Assembly (NCBI GenBank): GCA_964611295.1
Contig: CAZSWV010000002.1
Span: 1-64,000, forward strand
Length of the DNA stretch: 64,000 nt
Reading direction: 5' to 3'
From: B73-G16 sp964611295
GTDB taxonomy: Bacteria > Desulfobacterota > B13-G15
Below are positions 43,600-53,318 of this stretch, one piece after another (position 1 is the stretch's first letter; every line of letters begins with the position of its first letter). Both the position numbers and the translations under genes were made by a program. The notes below the pieces were generated by a model. It was not told the DNA's origin. It ran no database searches and was given only the letters and a program-made list of their open reading frames with translations.

Positions 43600-44054
43600 C
43601 TGAGATCGTATTCTAGGTTTATAAGGTCACCCCTTTTGAAACCCATTTTCTTGAAGAAGGAAAGGAGATCCCATTCATCCCAGTTGACTAACGTATAGAC
43701 CTTCTTAACCCCACGATTGGCGAATTCTTCAAGTAATTTCTTAAAAAGTAAACTGCCGATTCCCCTCCTTTGCCATTCTGGATCTACTCCGATGGTATCG
43801 ATCCACCCAAAAGAACTGGGTACACCGAATTCCCAACCGCTTAAAGTCCCAACGATGAAGCCCACGACCTTACCGTTAAGTTCAGCTACCAAGCTGATAA
43901 CAGGGCTTTCGCTACTTTCAAACAATTTTCTACGATAATAAGAAGGCCTTCTTTCGCCTAAGACCTTATAGTCGATCTCTACTATGGATTCTATATCTTC
44001 TTCTTTTAAGTGCCTGATTATGAGGTGCTTTTCAATTTCCCCTGTAGCTTTCAT
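43596..44054 (-). CDS. GNAT-family N-acetyltransferase
   Basis: A 152-residue acetyltransferase with the acetyl-CoA-binding motif VDPEWQRRGIGSLL and the preceding strand GWIDTIGV, similar to RimI-like proteins. The substrate cannot be told. It lies directly downstream of secG (4-base overlap) at the end of the minus-strand glycolysis/housekeeping block. Confidence 0.88.
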   Translation of the reverse strand: MKATGEIEKHLIIRHLKEEDIESIVEIDYKVLGERRPSYYRRKLFESSESPVISLVAELNGKVVGFIVGTLSGWEFGVPSSFGWIDTIGVDPEWQRRGIGSLLFKKLLEEFANRGVKKVYTLVNWDEWDLLSFFKKMGFKRGDLINLEYDLS

Positions 44055-44335
44055 TTCTCAATGGGGACCTCAACAGGTGGTTTTTCCATTATGGTACTTG
44101 TCCTAGGTTTTGAGCTTATAGTAGTGAAAAGCAAAGACGTCAGCATGAATATCGTAGCTAACACTACAGTCGCTTTTGTCAATAAACCTGTTGGTCCTGC
44201 GGGGCCAAAAAGGGTAGTTGAAGCGCCTCCTCCAAAAACAGCACCGATTTCTGCTCCTTTCCCAGTTTGGATCAAAACCACAGCTATAAGCAGTATACAG
44301 ACAAATATATGGATAGCTATTAAGACACCGCTCAT
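44051..44335 (-). CDS. secG: Preprotein translocase subunit SecG
   Basis: A small accessory subunit of SecYEG. 94 residues with two transmembrane helices and the signature VVLIQTGKGAEIGAVFGGGA. It follows tpiA with a 4-base overlap, a common gene order in bacteria. Confidence 0.95.
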   Translation of the reverse strand: MSGVLIAIHIFVCILLIAVVLIQTGKGAEIGAVFGGGASTTLFGPAGPTGLLTKATVVLATIFMLTSLLFTTISSKPRTSTIMEKPPVEVPIEK

Positions 44336-45093
44336 TTTCTCCTCCCTGCCATCACTATGGTGACAAAAGAGGAAACCCTTAAACTAGCCCCCCCTACCAA
44401 CACTCCATCAACTCCGGGTGTCTTTATGAGCTCATTTATGTTATCTGGTGTCACGCTCCCTCCATATAATATCCTAACAAAGCCCTTTGTTTCCCCCTTT
44501 TTTTCTCTTAGGAGAGATTTTACGTAATGATGAACCTCTTTTATTTGCTCAGGGGTAGCGTTCTTACCTGTACCGATAGCCCATACAGGTTCGTATGCGA
44601 TTGTGATTTTTGGAAAATCTTCATGTGTAATCCCTTCCAATCCTATTGTCAACTGCCTTTCCAAAACTTTAAACGTTTCCCCCTTTTCCCTTTCTTCAAG
44701 GGTTTCACCGATACAAAGGATGGGTTTCAGTCCTTCTGAGATTGCCGCTTTCAGTTTCTTGTTTACATCTTCATCGGTTTCTTTGAAATACCGCCTCCTT
44801 TCTGAATGACCTATTATCACATATTCACAACCAGCGTCTTTTAACATCAAAGGAGATATCTCCCCAGTATAAGCTCCTTCCTTTTCCCAAAAGACATCCT
44901 GAGCGCATAATTTGATATCGCTTCCTTTGATTACTTCCCATACCGGCAGGAGGGAAACGAAAGGAGGAGCTACCGCTATTTCGACCTCTTTGATCCCGTT
45001 GAGTTCCTTTACGAGCTCCAGGGCGAAGTCCCTGGCTTCAGAAGGGGTCTTGTACATCTTCCAATTTCCTACGACAAAAGTCCTCTGCACCAC
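44332..45093 (-). CDS. tpiA: Triosephosphate isomerase
   Basis: Interconverts dihydroxyacetone phosphate and glyceraldehyde 3-phosphate. 253 residues with the N-terminal GNWKMYK, catalytic His in GHSERRRYF, catalytic Glu in AYEPVWAIGTGK and the phosphate-binding YGGSV. Part of gap-pgk-tpiA-secG. Confidence 0.98.
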   Translation of the reverse strand: MVQRTFVVGNWKMYKTPSEARDFALELVKELNGIKEVEIAVAPPFVSLLPVWEVIKGSDIKLCAQDVFWEKEGAYTGEISPLMLKDAGCEYVIIGHSERRRYFKETDEDVNKKLKAAISEGLKPILCIGETLEEREKGETFKVLERQLTIGLEGITHEDFPKITIAYEPVWAIGTGKNATPEQIKEVHHYVKSLLREKKGETKGFVRILYGGSVTPDNINELIKTPGVDGVLVGGASLRVSSFVTIVMAGRRK

Positions 45094-45100
45094 CTTCCTC

Positions 45101-46282
45101 CTATCTTTCCAAGGCCATGAGCCCGGGAAGGGATTTCCCCTTTAGGTACTCCACTAAAGCCCCGCCTCCGGTCGACAAATGGGTAAATCTTTCAGCCAAT
45201 CCCCAAAGGTTTACAGCATTTAGCGTATCCCCACCTCCAACCACTGTAAGGGCCTCAGAACGCGAGATCGCTTCTGCAATGGCGCGGGTTCCTTGAGCGA
45301 AGTCTTCATATTCGAAAATCCCCATAGGACCGTTCCACAATATGGTCTTTGCGGTTGAAATCATTTTCACAAAGACTTCTACGGTTTTAGGGCCAATATC
45401 CACGGCCTTATAGCCTTCGGGGAAGGTGGTGTTATCGAAATATTCCTTTTCAGCCTCCTTTTTAACTTCCCTTACTGCCACGTGATCTAAAGGCAAAAGG
45501 ATTTTCACACCCCTTTCTCCAGCTTTGTGTAGGACTTCCCGTGCTTCTTCAATCTTGTCTTCTTCAACGGGCGAACTTCCCACTTGGCCGCCCAACGCCT
45601 TGATAAAAGTATAGCTCATCGCCCCACCAATCGCTATGGCGTCAACCTTATCGAGAAGGTTCTTTATGATGTCCATCTTATCTGAAACTTTTGCCCCCCC
45701 AAGGATGAGTAAGAAGGGGCGAGGAGCAGAAGAAAAAATCTTATCTAGGATATCCAGTTCCTTTTTTAACAGAAAGCCACACCCTACATGTTCAAAAAAG
45801 TTCGTAATTGCCACAATTGAGGCATGGTTTCTGTGAATTGCTCCAAAGGCGTCGTTTATATAGACTTCTGCAAGCTCAGCCAAAGCCTTTGCAAATTGGA
45901 GGTCGTTTTTCTCTTCTTCAGGATGGAAACGCAAGTTCTCAAGCATTAAAACTTCACCTTCCCTAAGTTCCTGCGCTAACTTTTGAACTTCAGGTCCAAC
46001 ACAATTAGGTGCTAAGATCACTTTTCTTCCCAAAAGTTTAGACAAGACTTCCGATATGGGCCTAAGGCTAAGCTCGGGTACCACCTTGCCTTTTGGGCGT
46101 CCTAGGTGTGAAGCCAAAATAAGCTTGGCTTTTTTCTGAAGGGCATAGTTTATAGTAGGCATGGTGGCTTTGATGCGGGTTATGTCCTTTATACTGCCGT
46201 CTTCCATCGGGACATTGAAATCAACCCGTATGAGGACCTTTTTCCTCTCTATTGGCAGTTCGTCTATGCACCTCAAGGGCAT
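45101..46282 (-). CDS. pgk: Phosphoglycerate kinase
   Basis: Transfers phosphate between 1,3-bisphosphoglycerate and ADP. 393 residues with RVDFNVPMEDG, ASHLGRPKG, the hinge/nucleotide region LILGGAKVSDKM and the C-terminal VVGGGDT. Lies 2 bases after gap and 7 before tpiA. Confidence 0.98.
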   Translation of the reverse strand: MPLRCIDELPIERKKVLIRVDFNVPMEDGSIKDITRIKATMPTINYALQKKAKLILASHLGRPKGKVVPELSLRPISEVLSKLLGRKVILAPNCVGPEVQKLAQELREGEVLMLENLRFHPEEEKNDLQFAKALAELAEVYINDAFGAIHRNHASIVAITNFFEHVGCGFLLKKELDILDKIFSSAPRPFLLILGGAKVSDKMDIIKNLLDKVDAIAIGGAMSYTFIKALGGQVGSSPVEEDKIEEAREVLHKAGERGVKILLPLDHVAVREVKKEAEKEYFDNTTFPEGYKAVDIGPKTVEVFVKMISTAKTILWNGPMGIFEYEDFAQGTRAIAEAISRSEALTVVGGGDTLNAVNLWGLAERFTHLSTGGGALVEYLKGKSLPGLMALER

Positions 46283-46284
46283 AG

Positions 46285-47292
46285 TTATATCCCCCTTTGA
46301 GCTATATATGAAAGAAGATCAACCGTCCTCATGGAATAACCCATCTCGTTATCGTACCAAGCAAGTACTTTCACCATCTTTCCATCTATAACCATAGTAC
46401 TTAAGCCATCAACTATAGCAGACAAAGTATTGCCATTGAAATCAACAGACACAAGGGGTTCTTCGGTATAACCTAAGATCCCCTTAAGCTTGTCCTCAGA
46501 TGCCCTTTTGAAAGCTTCATTCACCATGTCTTTCGAAACTTCCTTCTCCACTTCGACAACCAGGTCTACAAGGGATACATTAGGTGTAGGTACCCTAATG
46601 GCCATACCGTCTAACTTCCCTCTTAGTTCTGGAATGACTTCACCTATGGCAACAGCAGCCCCCGTGGTAGTAGGTATCATAGACAAGGCCGCTGCTCGTG
46701 CTCGCCTGAGGTCCTTGTGGACTAGATCTAATATCCGTTGGTCGTTTGTGTAAGCATGGACCGTGGTCATTAGTCCTCTCTTTACTTTGAAATTTTCATG
46801 CAAGACTTTGACCACAGGAGCGAGGCAATTAGTAGTACACGAGGCATTGGAAATGATGTGATGGTTCAAAGGATCATAATTTTCATGGTTTACCCCCATG
46901 ACGATCGTTATGTCCGGTTTTTTGGCCGGTGCGGAAATAACGACCTTTTTGGCCCCAGCGGATAAGTGTAAGGAAGCCTTTTCCCTTTCGGTAAAGGCAC
47001 CGGTCGATTCAACTACTACATCTACGCCCAGTTCACGCCATGGTAGACCCTGAGGGTCTTTCACCGAAAGGACCTTAATCTCTTTACCACCTACAAAGAT
47101 CGCATCTCCTTTGTGCTCCACTTCTGCCGGGAACCTTCCGTGTACGGAGTCGTACTTTAAAAGATGGGCTAGCACTTGCACATCAGCGAGGTCATTGACA
47201 GCAACGAACTCTAAGTCTTGAGCCCCTTTGATAAAGGCCGCCCTTAAGACCAATCTACCAATCCTACCGAAGCCATTAATCCCTATCTTCAT
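46285..47292 (-). CDS. gap: Glyceraldehyde-3-phosphate dehydrogenase, type I
   Basis: NAD(P)-dependent oxidation of glyceraldehyde 3-phosphate. The ATG at 47292 after GGAGGAGGGG gives 335 residues beginning MKIGINGFGRIGRL. A longer frame upstream lies within rpoZ and is not used. The active-site motif SNASCTTNCLAP is intact. Start overlaps the end of rpoZ by 17 bases. Confidence 0.97.
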   Translation of the reverse strand: MKIGINGFGRIGRLVLRAAFIKGAQDLEFVAVNDLADVQVLAHLLKYDSVHGRFPAEVEHKGDAIFVGGKEIKVLSVKDPQGLPWRELGVDVVVESTGAFTEREKASLHLSAGAKKVVISAPAKKPDITIVMGVNHENYDPLNHHIISNASCTTNCLAPVVKVLHENFKVKRGLMTTVHAYTNDQRILDLVHKDLRRARAAALSMIPTTTGAAVAIGEVIPELRGKLDGMAIRVPTPNVSLVDLVVEVEKEVSKDMVNEAFKRASEDKLKGILGYTEEPLVSVDFNGNTLSAIVDGLSTMVIDGKMVKVLAWYDNEMGYSMRTVDLLSYIAQRGI

Positions 47293-47629
47293 ACCCCTCC
47301 TCCTCCGTAAGGTGTTCCTCAGCAACCTCATATACTAATTCAGAGGGTTCATAAAGCTCCTCGGTCTCTGCCAGGGAAAACTCTCCTTCTGGAAGGGATT
47401 CGACCATCTTAACCTTTGCTTCTTCAAGTTGGGCCTTTTCTTCACGTCTTATAGGCAATACTTTACCCGCCGCTATCTCCCGTAAGGCCGTTACCACCGC
47501 CTTGTTATCACATCGAACCATCGGAGGAGAGCCCTCTAGGAGCATTTTAGCCCTTTTAGCAGCGATTATGGTCAGGATAAACCGGCTTTTAACTCGTTTT
47601 AAGCAATCCTCAACGGTTATCCTAGCCAT
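47276..47629 (-). CDS. rpoZ: RNA polymerase omega subunit
   Basis: Promotes assembly of RNA polymerase. 117 residues; the N-terminal segment (ITVEDCLKRVKSRFILTIIAAKRA) followed by VTALREIAAGKV is the omega signature. The C-terminal tail is long and very acidic, unlike the short tail of many homologues. It follows gmk with a 13-base overlap, the usual order. Confidence 0.92.
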   Translation of the reverse strand: MARITVEDCLKRVKSRFILTIIAAKRAKMLLEGSPPMVRCDNKAVVTALREIAAGKVLPIRREEKAQLEEAKVKMVESLPEGEFSLAETEELYEPSELVYEVAEEHLTEEEGYEDRD

Positions 47630-48216
47630 GTCTTTACCTCCTTCAACATCCTCGTCCTTTTACACCTTTCTGCCTTCACTATCGCCTTTAGACAATCCAA
47701 AGCTCTTTCAATATCATCGTTTACCACCACGTAATCATAAAGGTCTATCTTCTTCAACTCCGCTAATGCATCCTGGAGCCTTTTTCTAATAGTCTCCTCT
47801 GAGTCTTTACCTCTTTGACGGAGTCGCCTTTCAAGTTCTTGAAAAGATGGGGGCACAAGAAAGATAAACACTGCATCAGGGTACGTCCTTTTTATCTGCT
47901 CTGCTCCTTGCGGATCGATATCTAATATCATATCTACACCTTCAGGAGGGGTCAAGCTTTCCCGAGGTGTGCCATAAAAGTCACCGTGGACGTTTGCCCA
48001 TTCTACGAACTTCCCCTTTTCCACCATCTTAAGGAAATCATCGCGAGAAACAAAGAAATAATCTTTGCCGTTTTCTTCTCCTGGACGTGGACGGCGGGTA
48101 GTGTATGATACCGAAAACTTAAGACCTGGCACTTCACCGATAAGCTGTGAGATCAAAGTGGTCTTACCTGTCCCCGAAGGTGCTGATATCACAAATATTA
48201 TCCCTTTGCCTTCCAT
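47617..48216 (-). CDS. gmk: Guanylate kinase
   Basis: Phosphorylates GMP to GDP. The P-loop is SAPSGTGKTTL; SVSYTTRRPRPGE and GKDYFFVS form the GMP site. I prefer the ATG at 48216; a TTG at 48228 (four residues longer) is open but overlaps the preceding gene. About 199 residues, normal length. Confidence 0.95.
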   Translation of the reverse strand: MEGKGIIFVISAPSGTGKTTLISQLIGEVPGLKFSVSYTTRRPRPGEENGKDYFFVSRDDFLKMVEKGKFVEWANVHGDFYGTPRESLTPPEGVDMILDIDPQGAEQIKRTYPDAVFIFLVPPSFQELERRLRQRGKDSEETIRKRLQDALAELKKIDLYDYVVVNDDIERALDCLKAIVKAERCKRTRMLKEVKTWLG

Positions 48217-48220
48217 GGCC

Positions 48221-49096
48221 TCACTCAACGTTCTGGGCTTGTTCTCTTACCTTTTCGGCTTCCTCTTTTATGAGCAAGGCCTTTTGGATGATCCCCAATT
48301 CAGGAGCCTTAGAGGCTATGGTATTGGCCTCACGATATACCTCCTGTAAGAGGAAATCCAAAGCCCTGCCTATGATCCCCCCTTTTTGTAGTTTTTCCCG
48401 TAAACTTTGAAGGTGTCCCTTTAGCCTGGTCAGTTCTTCGGTGATGTCCGACCTTTGAACCAAAAGGGCAACTTCCAGTTCTAGCCTTCCAGTATCTAAC
48501 TCAAGCCCCTGAGTAAGTTCCTTTATCCGCTTCAGGATTTTCTCCTTAAGCCTATAAGGGACTCCACTGGCCTCCTCCTCCATTTCCCGCAACGCCTCCT
48601 CCATTCTGTGTACCCTGGAAAGCATATCCCTTTGCATGTTTTCCCCTTCTTTGCGTCTGGACTCAGATAGATCTAAGAGGGCTTTCCTAACTATTGGTTC
48701 TACTTCGTCCCATATGTCTGTTTCCCCTTCTGGCTCTTCGAAGTAAATGAGACCATATTGTAAAAGGTGAGAAAGGGCTATGTCATCCTTAATGGCAAAG
48801 CGTTCCTTTACCTCTTTAAGGGTGTTTATGAAATTTTCTATCAATTCCCATTGGACAGTAGGTACCAAAGTAGCCTTTCTCTTGTTCCTTTCGAAATAAA
48901 AAACCACGTCTACTTTGCCCCTTTTTACATGTTCTTTTACTACTTCCCTTATCCTTCCTTCTATCAAAGTTGCCCATTTGGGAAGTTTTAAGTTTATCTC
49001 GAGGAACCTATGGTTTAAAGACCTTATTTCTACCCTTAGGTTACCGAAAGAGGTCTCCCCTTCTGCTTGTCCAAATCCAGTCATTGAGAAGACCAT
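48221..49096 (-). CDS. yicC: YicC/YloC-family endoribonuclease-like protein
   Basis: 291 residues from the ATG at 49096, which follows GAGGAGG and yields the conserved N-terminus MVFSMTGFGQAEGE. The C-terminal domain contains RLKEKILKRIKEL and LQEVYREANTIASKA, typical of the family. E. coli YicC has been described as an endoribonuclease affecting small RNAs; the role here is unknown. Gene order yicC-gmk-rpoZ is widely conserved. Confidence 0.93.
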   Translation of the reverse strand: MVFSMTGFGQAEGETSFGNLRVEIRSLNHRFLEINLKLPKWATLIEGRIREVVKEHVKRGKVDVVFYFERNKRKATLVPTVQWELIENFINTLKEVKERFAIKDDIALSHLLQYGLIYFEEPEGETDIWDEVEPIVRKALLDLSESRRKEGENMQRDMLSRVHRMEEALREMEEEASGVPYRLKEKILKRIKELTQGLELDTGRLELEVALLVQRSDITEELTRLKGHLQSLREKLQKGGIIGRALDFLLQEVYREANTIASKAPELGIIQKALLIKEEAEKVREQAQNVE

Positions 49097-49623
49097 GGCT
49101 TCCTCCTCAGTTTTTCCAAATAAACTCTCCTGACCCTTTCGAAAAAGGCGCGTACGTCCTGAGAAGCATAGTCCGGATATGTCCACAGAAGGGGCTCAAA
49201 CCGTCCATTGCGGAAAATGAGGGTCAGGTCTGCAAAGATGCCTTTTCCCAGGTAAGGCCTATGAGGTGCCTCTTTTGTAGTGGCGAGTATTAGGTGGTGT
49301 TGGCCAACATATCCAGGGTCTATGTTCACCGTCCTCTTGCCGTTTAAACTAAAAGCTAACTCTACGTCATTGGTCCAAAGTTTGATCTCTTTCAATTCAT
49401 CCCTTTTTCTCAGTTCACAAAAAGAGAAAAAGCGCCGCACGAGATTGGGTCCCATCTCACGTTCGTAATACCTAGTCCAATTAAAAGGCAACAATTCGCT
49501 CTTTAAATCTATCTCACCCAATTTCTCCATCAAGACCTCAAGGACAGTATGGATCATATCGTCCGAGATAGCGATTATACTTACTGTGTATTTCACAGGT
49601 TTCGGTTCCCTAGGTATCCCCAT
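49081..49623 (-). CDS. DUF4416 family protein
   Basis: A 180-residue protein with the conserved features FNWTRYYEREMG, NIDPGYVGQHHLILATTKE and HRPYLGKGIFADLTL of DUF4416. Found mainly in anaerobic bacteria; function unknown. It overlaps tlyA (14 bases) and the yicC start (16 bases). Confidence 0.85.
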   Translation of the reverse strand: MGIPREPKPVKYTVSIIAISDDMIHTVLEVLMEKLGEIDLKSELLPFNWTRYYEREMGPNLVRRFFSFCELRKRDELKEIKLWTNDVELAFSLNGKRTVNIDPGYVGQHHLILATTKEAPHRPYLGKGIFADLTLIFRNGRFEPLLWTYPDYASQDVRAFFERVRRVYLEKLRRKPWSSQ

Positions 49624-50365
49624 GGCTTCTGTAAGAAAGGTAGATGAAAAACTCCTTATTGCCCTTAGGTCCTTTGAGGGGGGACTCCATTACACCCTTT
49701 GGTAAAAGACCTAAAGAAGAAGCAAAGTCCCATATCTCTTTGATCACCCTTTGGTGTTTCAGGGGGTCTCTGACCACACCTCCTTTGCCAACCTCACCTT
49801 TTCCCACTTCAAATTGAGGTTTGATAAGGGCTAGTATTTCTCCTCCTGCCTTGAGAAACTTCACGACATTAGGTAACACCAACTTTAAGGATATGAAGGA
49901 AACGTCTATGGTAGCTACGTCCACTTCCTCCGGCACTTCCTTTTTAGAGAGGTACCTTATGTTGTATCCCTCCAACACCACAACACGCGGGTCGTTTCTC
50001 AACCTCCAGTGGAGAAGTCCTCGGCCCACATCCACTGCGTACACCTTCTGCGCTCCTTTCCTCAAAAGGCAGTCTGTGAAACCTCCTGTGGAGGCCCCTA
50101 CGTCGAGGGCTGTTTTTCCTCTAACGTCCACTAAGAAATGATCTAGGGCAGCCTCAAGCTTCAACCCCCCACGACTCACGTAGGGTAGGGGGTTCCACAG
50201 GATCTCTATCTGTGCTTCCTCATCCACGACCTGCCCGGCTTTCGTTATGGGTCTTCCGTTGACCAATACAGCTCCTGCCAATATCATTGCCTGTGCCTTT
50301 TCGCGGGAAGGGGCCAACCCTTTAGTTACAAGCAGCTTGTCAAGCCTTTCCTTTTTTCTCTTCAT
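49610..50365 (-). CDS. tlyA: TlyA-family rRNA 2'-O-methyltransferase
   Basis: 251 residues: an N-terminal S4 RNA-binding domain (RLDKLLVTKGLAPSREKAQA, AGAVLVNG) followed by an FtsJ-like methyltransferase domain with ALDVGASTGGFTDCLL as the SAM site and VDVSFISLKL-like segment ATIDVSFISL. Members modify 16S/23S rRNA cytidines; some are called hemolysin A. It overlaps dxs by 26 bases. Confidence 0.93.
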   Translation of the reverse strand: MKRKKERLDKLLVTKGLAPSREKAQAMILAGAVLVNGRPITKAGQVVDEEAQIEILWNPLPYVSRGGLKLEAALDHFLVDVRGKTALDVGASTGGFTDCLLRKGAQKVYAVDVGRGLLHWRLRNDPRVVVLEGYNIRYLSKKEVPEEVDVATIDVSFISLKLVLPNVVKFLKAGGEILALIKPQFEVGKGEVGKGGVVRDPLKHQRVIKEIWDFASSLGLLPKGVMESPLKGPKGNKEFFIYLSYRSHGDT

Positions 50366-52235
50366 CTCTAATCAGTTTCAAGGCCTCTTGTGCAAGGCTT
50401 GGGACATCCAACCCACATATCTTCAACAATTCTTCCCTCGGCCCATGTTCTACAAAGCGCGAAGGAATTCCTACACATTTCACCTTCTTGTCGAAGAGAC
50501 CTTCTTTTGCCATGAATTCCAATACCGCAGAACCGAGTCCGCCTTCTAGGACGTTTTCTTCTAAGGTCATTATGTACTGATGGACTTCTACCAAAGCCCT
50601 GAGGTAGGCCTCGTCAAATGGCTTGATAAACCTCATATTGACTACGGTTGGCCTTATCCCAGTTTCCCTTTCTAAGATTTCGGAGGCAAGGAGGGCCCTT
50701 TGGACCATGGATCCCACTGCTAGGATCAATAACCTTTGGCCTTCTTGGAGGAGTTCCATCTTCCCCCATTCAAAAGTCCCCCTCTTTTTGAAAAAGTTCC
50801 CAAGTCCTTTTGCTTTAGGATAACGTATTGCCACCGGTCCTCCGTCATACTGTGCAGAAGCAAAGAGCATATCGCGAAGTTCCCACTCGTCCTTGGGTGC
50901 CATAACGGTCATATTGGGTATTGAGCGGAGATAGGAAAGGTCAAAAAGCCCGTGATGGGTCTCACCGTCCTCTCCCACTATACCTGCACGATCTATGCAG
51001 AACACTACAGGTAGCTTTTGTAAGGATACCTCTTCTACGATTTGGTCGTAGGCGCGCTGTAAAAAACATGAATAAATAGCTACGAAGGGCTTGAAACCAC
51101 ATAAAGCCAAACCAGCCCCAAGGCTTACGGCCACTTGTTCAGCTATACCTACGTCAAAGAACCTGTTGGGGAAACGCTTAGAGAACTCTAAAAGACCCGT
51201 TCCGGAGGGCATGGCCGCTGTGATAGCCACTACCCTGGGGTCGTTTTCTGCAATTTCCACAAGTGTGTGGCCCAAGACATCAGAATAGGTTGGAGTAGTT
51301 CCGTCTTTTTTCAAAGTTCCTGTTTCAAGATCAAACCCTTCTACACCGTGAAAAGAAGTAGGATCTCCTTCAGCAGGGGGGTATCCTTTCCCTTTCTTTG
51401 TGACCACATGTAGCAATACTGGCCGATTTAACTGTTTGACGTTGTTCAAAGTATCTATAAGATGATCAAGGTTGTGTCCATCTATGGGACCTACATATTT
51501 GAAGCCGAGCTCCTCAAATAAGAGACCTGGGCTGAAGAAGACCTTTATGGCCTCTTCTGCGGTCTTCATGATCCGAAAGAGCCTTTTCCCTCCAGGGATT
51601 TCTTGTAATATCCTCTTGACGTCCTCTTTCACCTTTGTTGCCCAATGCCCTGTGAGAATGCGCGTTAAGTATCCAGCTAAGGCACCTACTGTTTTGGAGA
51701 TGGACATTTCGTTGTCGTTGAGGACCACAATGAGCTTTGTGCCCCATGCCCCTGCGCAATTTAAGGCCTCAAAAGTCACTCCAGCACTTAAACTCCCATC
51801 ACCTATAACGGCTACTACATGGAAATCTTCTCCTTTAAGATCCCTAGCTTCCGCTATGCCAAGCGATAAGGCTAAAGCAGTCCCAGAGTGACCGCTGTCG
51901 TAAACGTCAAAGGGGCTTTCCTCACGTCGTAAAAAACCACTTATACCTCCCCTTTGCCTCAGGGTGTGAAAGCTCTCTCTTCTGCCAGTTAAGATCTTAT
52001 GGGCGTAAGCTTGATGCCCCACGTCCCAGAGGATCTTATCCTTTGGGGCGTCGAAACAATAATGTAAAGCTATGGCGAGTTCCACTGCGCCAAGACTTGA
52101 CGCCAAATGGCCTCCTCTTACCGAAACTACCTGCACGATCTCTTGCCTTATCTCTTGGGCAACTTGGTAGAGGAGGCAACGCGGTAACTTCTTTAGGTCC
52201 TCTGGAGAGTGGATACTTTCAAGGATTTTTCCCAT
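50340..52235 (-). CDS. dxs: 1-deoxy-D-xylulose-5-phosphate synthase
   Basis: First enzyme of the MEP isoprenoid pathway, thiamine-diphosphate dependent. The 631 residues contain SVRGGHLASSLGAVEL, the ThDP motif GDGSLSAGVTFEALNCAG through NDN, and DRAGIVGEDGETHHG in the second half. Coupled with ispA (17-base overlap). Confidence 0.97.
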   Translation of the reverse strand: MGKILESIHSPEDLKKLPRCLLYQVAQEIRQEIVQVVSVRGGHLASSLGAVELAIALHYCFDAPKDKILWDVGHQAYAHKILTGRRESFHTLRQRGGISGFLRREESPFDVYDSGHSGTALALSLGIAEARDLKGEDFHVVAVIGDGSLSAGVTFEALNCAGAWGTKLIVVLNDNEMSISKTVGALAGYLTRILTGHWATKVKEDVKRILQEIPGGKRLFRIMKTAEEAIKVFFSPGLLFEELGFKYVGPIDGHNLDHLIDTLNNVKQLNRPVLLHVVTKKGKGYPPAEGDPTSFHGVEGFDLETGTLKKDGTTPTYSDVLGHTLVEIAENDPRVVAITAAMPSGTGLLEFSKRFPNRFFDVGIAEQVAVSLGAGLALCGFKPFVAIYSCFLQRAYDQIVEEVSLQKLPVVFCIDRAGIVGEDGETHHGLFDLSYLRSIPNMTVMAPKDEWELRDMLFASAQYDGGPVAIRYPKAKGLGNFFKKRGTFEWGKMELLQEGQRLLILAVGSMVQRALLASEILERETGIRPTVVNMRFIKPFDEAYLRALVEVHQYIMTLEENVLEGGLGSAVLEFMAKEGLFDKKVKCVGIPSRFVEHGPREELLKICGLDVPSLAQEALKLIRDEEKKGKA

Positions 52236-53082
52236 TGCTCAAGAGCCTTTCCATGGAAGATACGATTTCTCTCAAGGGGTCTGCTCTTGTCCCAAATCCT
52301 TCAAGGGCTTTCAATGCTTCTTTCAGCAACCTTTTGGCCTCTAACCTTGCTTCCTCAACCCCTAGGATATTGGCAAGGTTTGACGCCTTTTTTTCTCCAT
52401 AGTCCATAACGTCGTCAATAAGCTGGAAAGCCATCCCGAAGTTGTGCCCAAAGAAAACCAGCTTCTCCAATTGCTTTTCATCCGCTCCCCCTATTAACCC
52501 TCCTATCTTCACAGCCACGGTCATGAAGGCAGCTGTTTTATAGAGATGGATCCGACGTATCTCTTCTGCGTTCAATAGCTTGCCGTCAACCTCCACATCA
52601 AGGGCTTGTCCTCCTACCATTCCCTTAATGCCTACTGCTTTTGAGACTTCGTGGATTACCCTGAGCACAGTAAGAGGCGGTATGTCTTCACAAAAGATCG
52701 GATTTGCCATTAACTGGAAAGCTTCAGTAAGCAACGCATCCCCAGCCAAAATCGCCATGGCTTCTCCAAAAAGCCTATGGCTTGTGGGTCTACCCCGCCT
52801 GTAATCCTCATTGTCCATAGCCGGAAGGTCATCGTGTATGAGCGAATACGTGTGGATCATCTCCAGGGCACAGGCATAAGGAAGGGCACGCTCAATATCT
52901 CCCCCTACTGCGAAAGTCGAAGCAAGGACCAAGAGGGGCCTTATCCTCTTACCTCCGGAAAAGATACTGTAGCGCATGGCCTGGGCCAATGAAGGAGAAG
53001 GCCCCTCTTCTATAGGCAAAAAGCGATCAAGGGCCCTCTCAACCATTTCCCTCCACATACCCAGAAGGTCCTTAGCTTCCAT
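52219..53082 (-). CDS. ispA: Polyprenyl (farnesyl/geranylgeranyl) diphosphate synthase
   Basis: Chain-elongating prenyltransferase. 287 residues with the first aspartate-rich motif LIHDDLPAMDNEDYRRGRPT and the second FQLIDDVMDYG. Product length (C15 or C20) cannot be fixed from the sequence alone. Overlaps xseB by 11 bases and lies in xseA-xseB-ispA-dxs-tlyA, a classic order. Confidence 0.95.
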   Translation of the reverse strand: MEAKDLLGMWREMVERALDRFLPIEEGPSPSLAQAMRYSIFSGGKRIRPLLVLASTFAVGGDIERALPYACALEMIHTYSLIHDDLPAMDNEDYRRGRPTSHRLFGEAMAILAGDALLTEAFQLMANPIFCEDIPPLTVLRVIHEVSKAVGIKGMVGGQALDVEVDGKLLNAEEIRRIHLYKTAAFMTVAVKIGGLIGGADEKQLEKLVFFGHNFGMAFQLIDDVMDYGEKKASNLANILGVEEARLEAKRLLKEALKALEGFGTRADPLREIVSSMERLLSNGKNP

Positions 53083-53305
53083 TTTCTTCCTCTTCGAAAG
53101 GCCTAGGGATAAGCTGTTCTCCTTCTTTTACCAATATCTCCACCTTCCTTTTTACCTCGTCCAATTTGTTGTAACAAAAACGAGCAAGCTCTACCCCTTT
53201 TTCAAATAATTTCAATGCTTCTTCAAGGGGGAGATCTCCCTTTTCCAATTCTTCAACTATGAACTCAAGCTGCCGAAGTGATTCTTCAAAAGACATGCTC
53301 GCCAT
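53072..53305 (-). CDS. xseB: Exodeoxyribonuclease VII small subunit
   Basis: 77 residues with the family segment MSFEESLRQLEFIVEELEKG and ALKLFEKGVELARFC. It forms the shell around XseA. A second ATG three codons in (53296) matches most homologues and may be the real start. Confidence 0.94.
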   Translation of the reverse strand: MASMSFEESLRQLEFIVEELEKGDLPLEEALKLFEKGVELARFCYNKLDEVKRKVEILVKEGEQLIPRPFEEEENGS

Positions 53306-53318
53306 AATAGGTACCCTC

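Noticed and set aside
53160..53180. TTGTAACAAAA in xseB as a further nitrogen-regulator site
   Set aside because: Only a single copy with no second TGTAACA 11 bp away, inside a coding region and not near a promoter.
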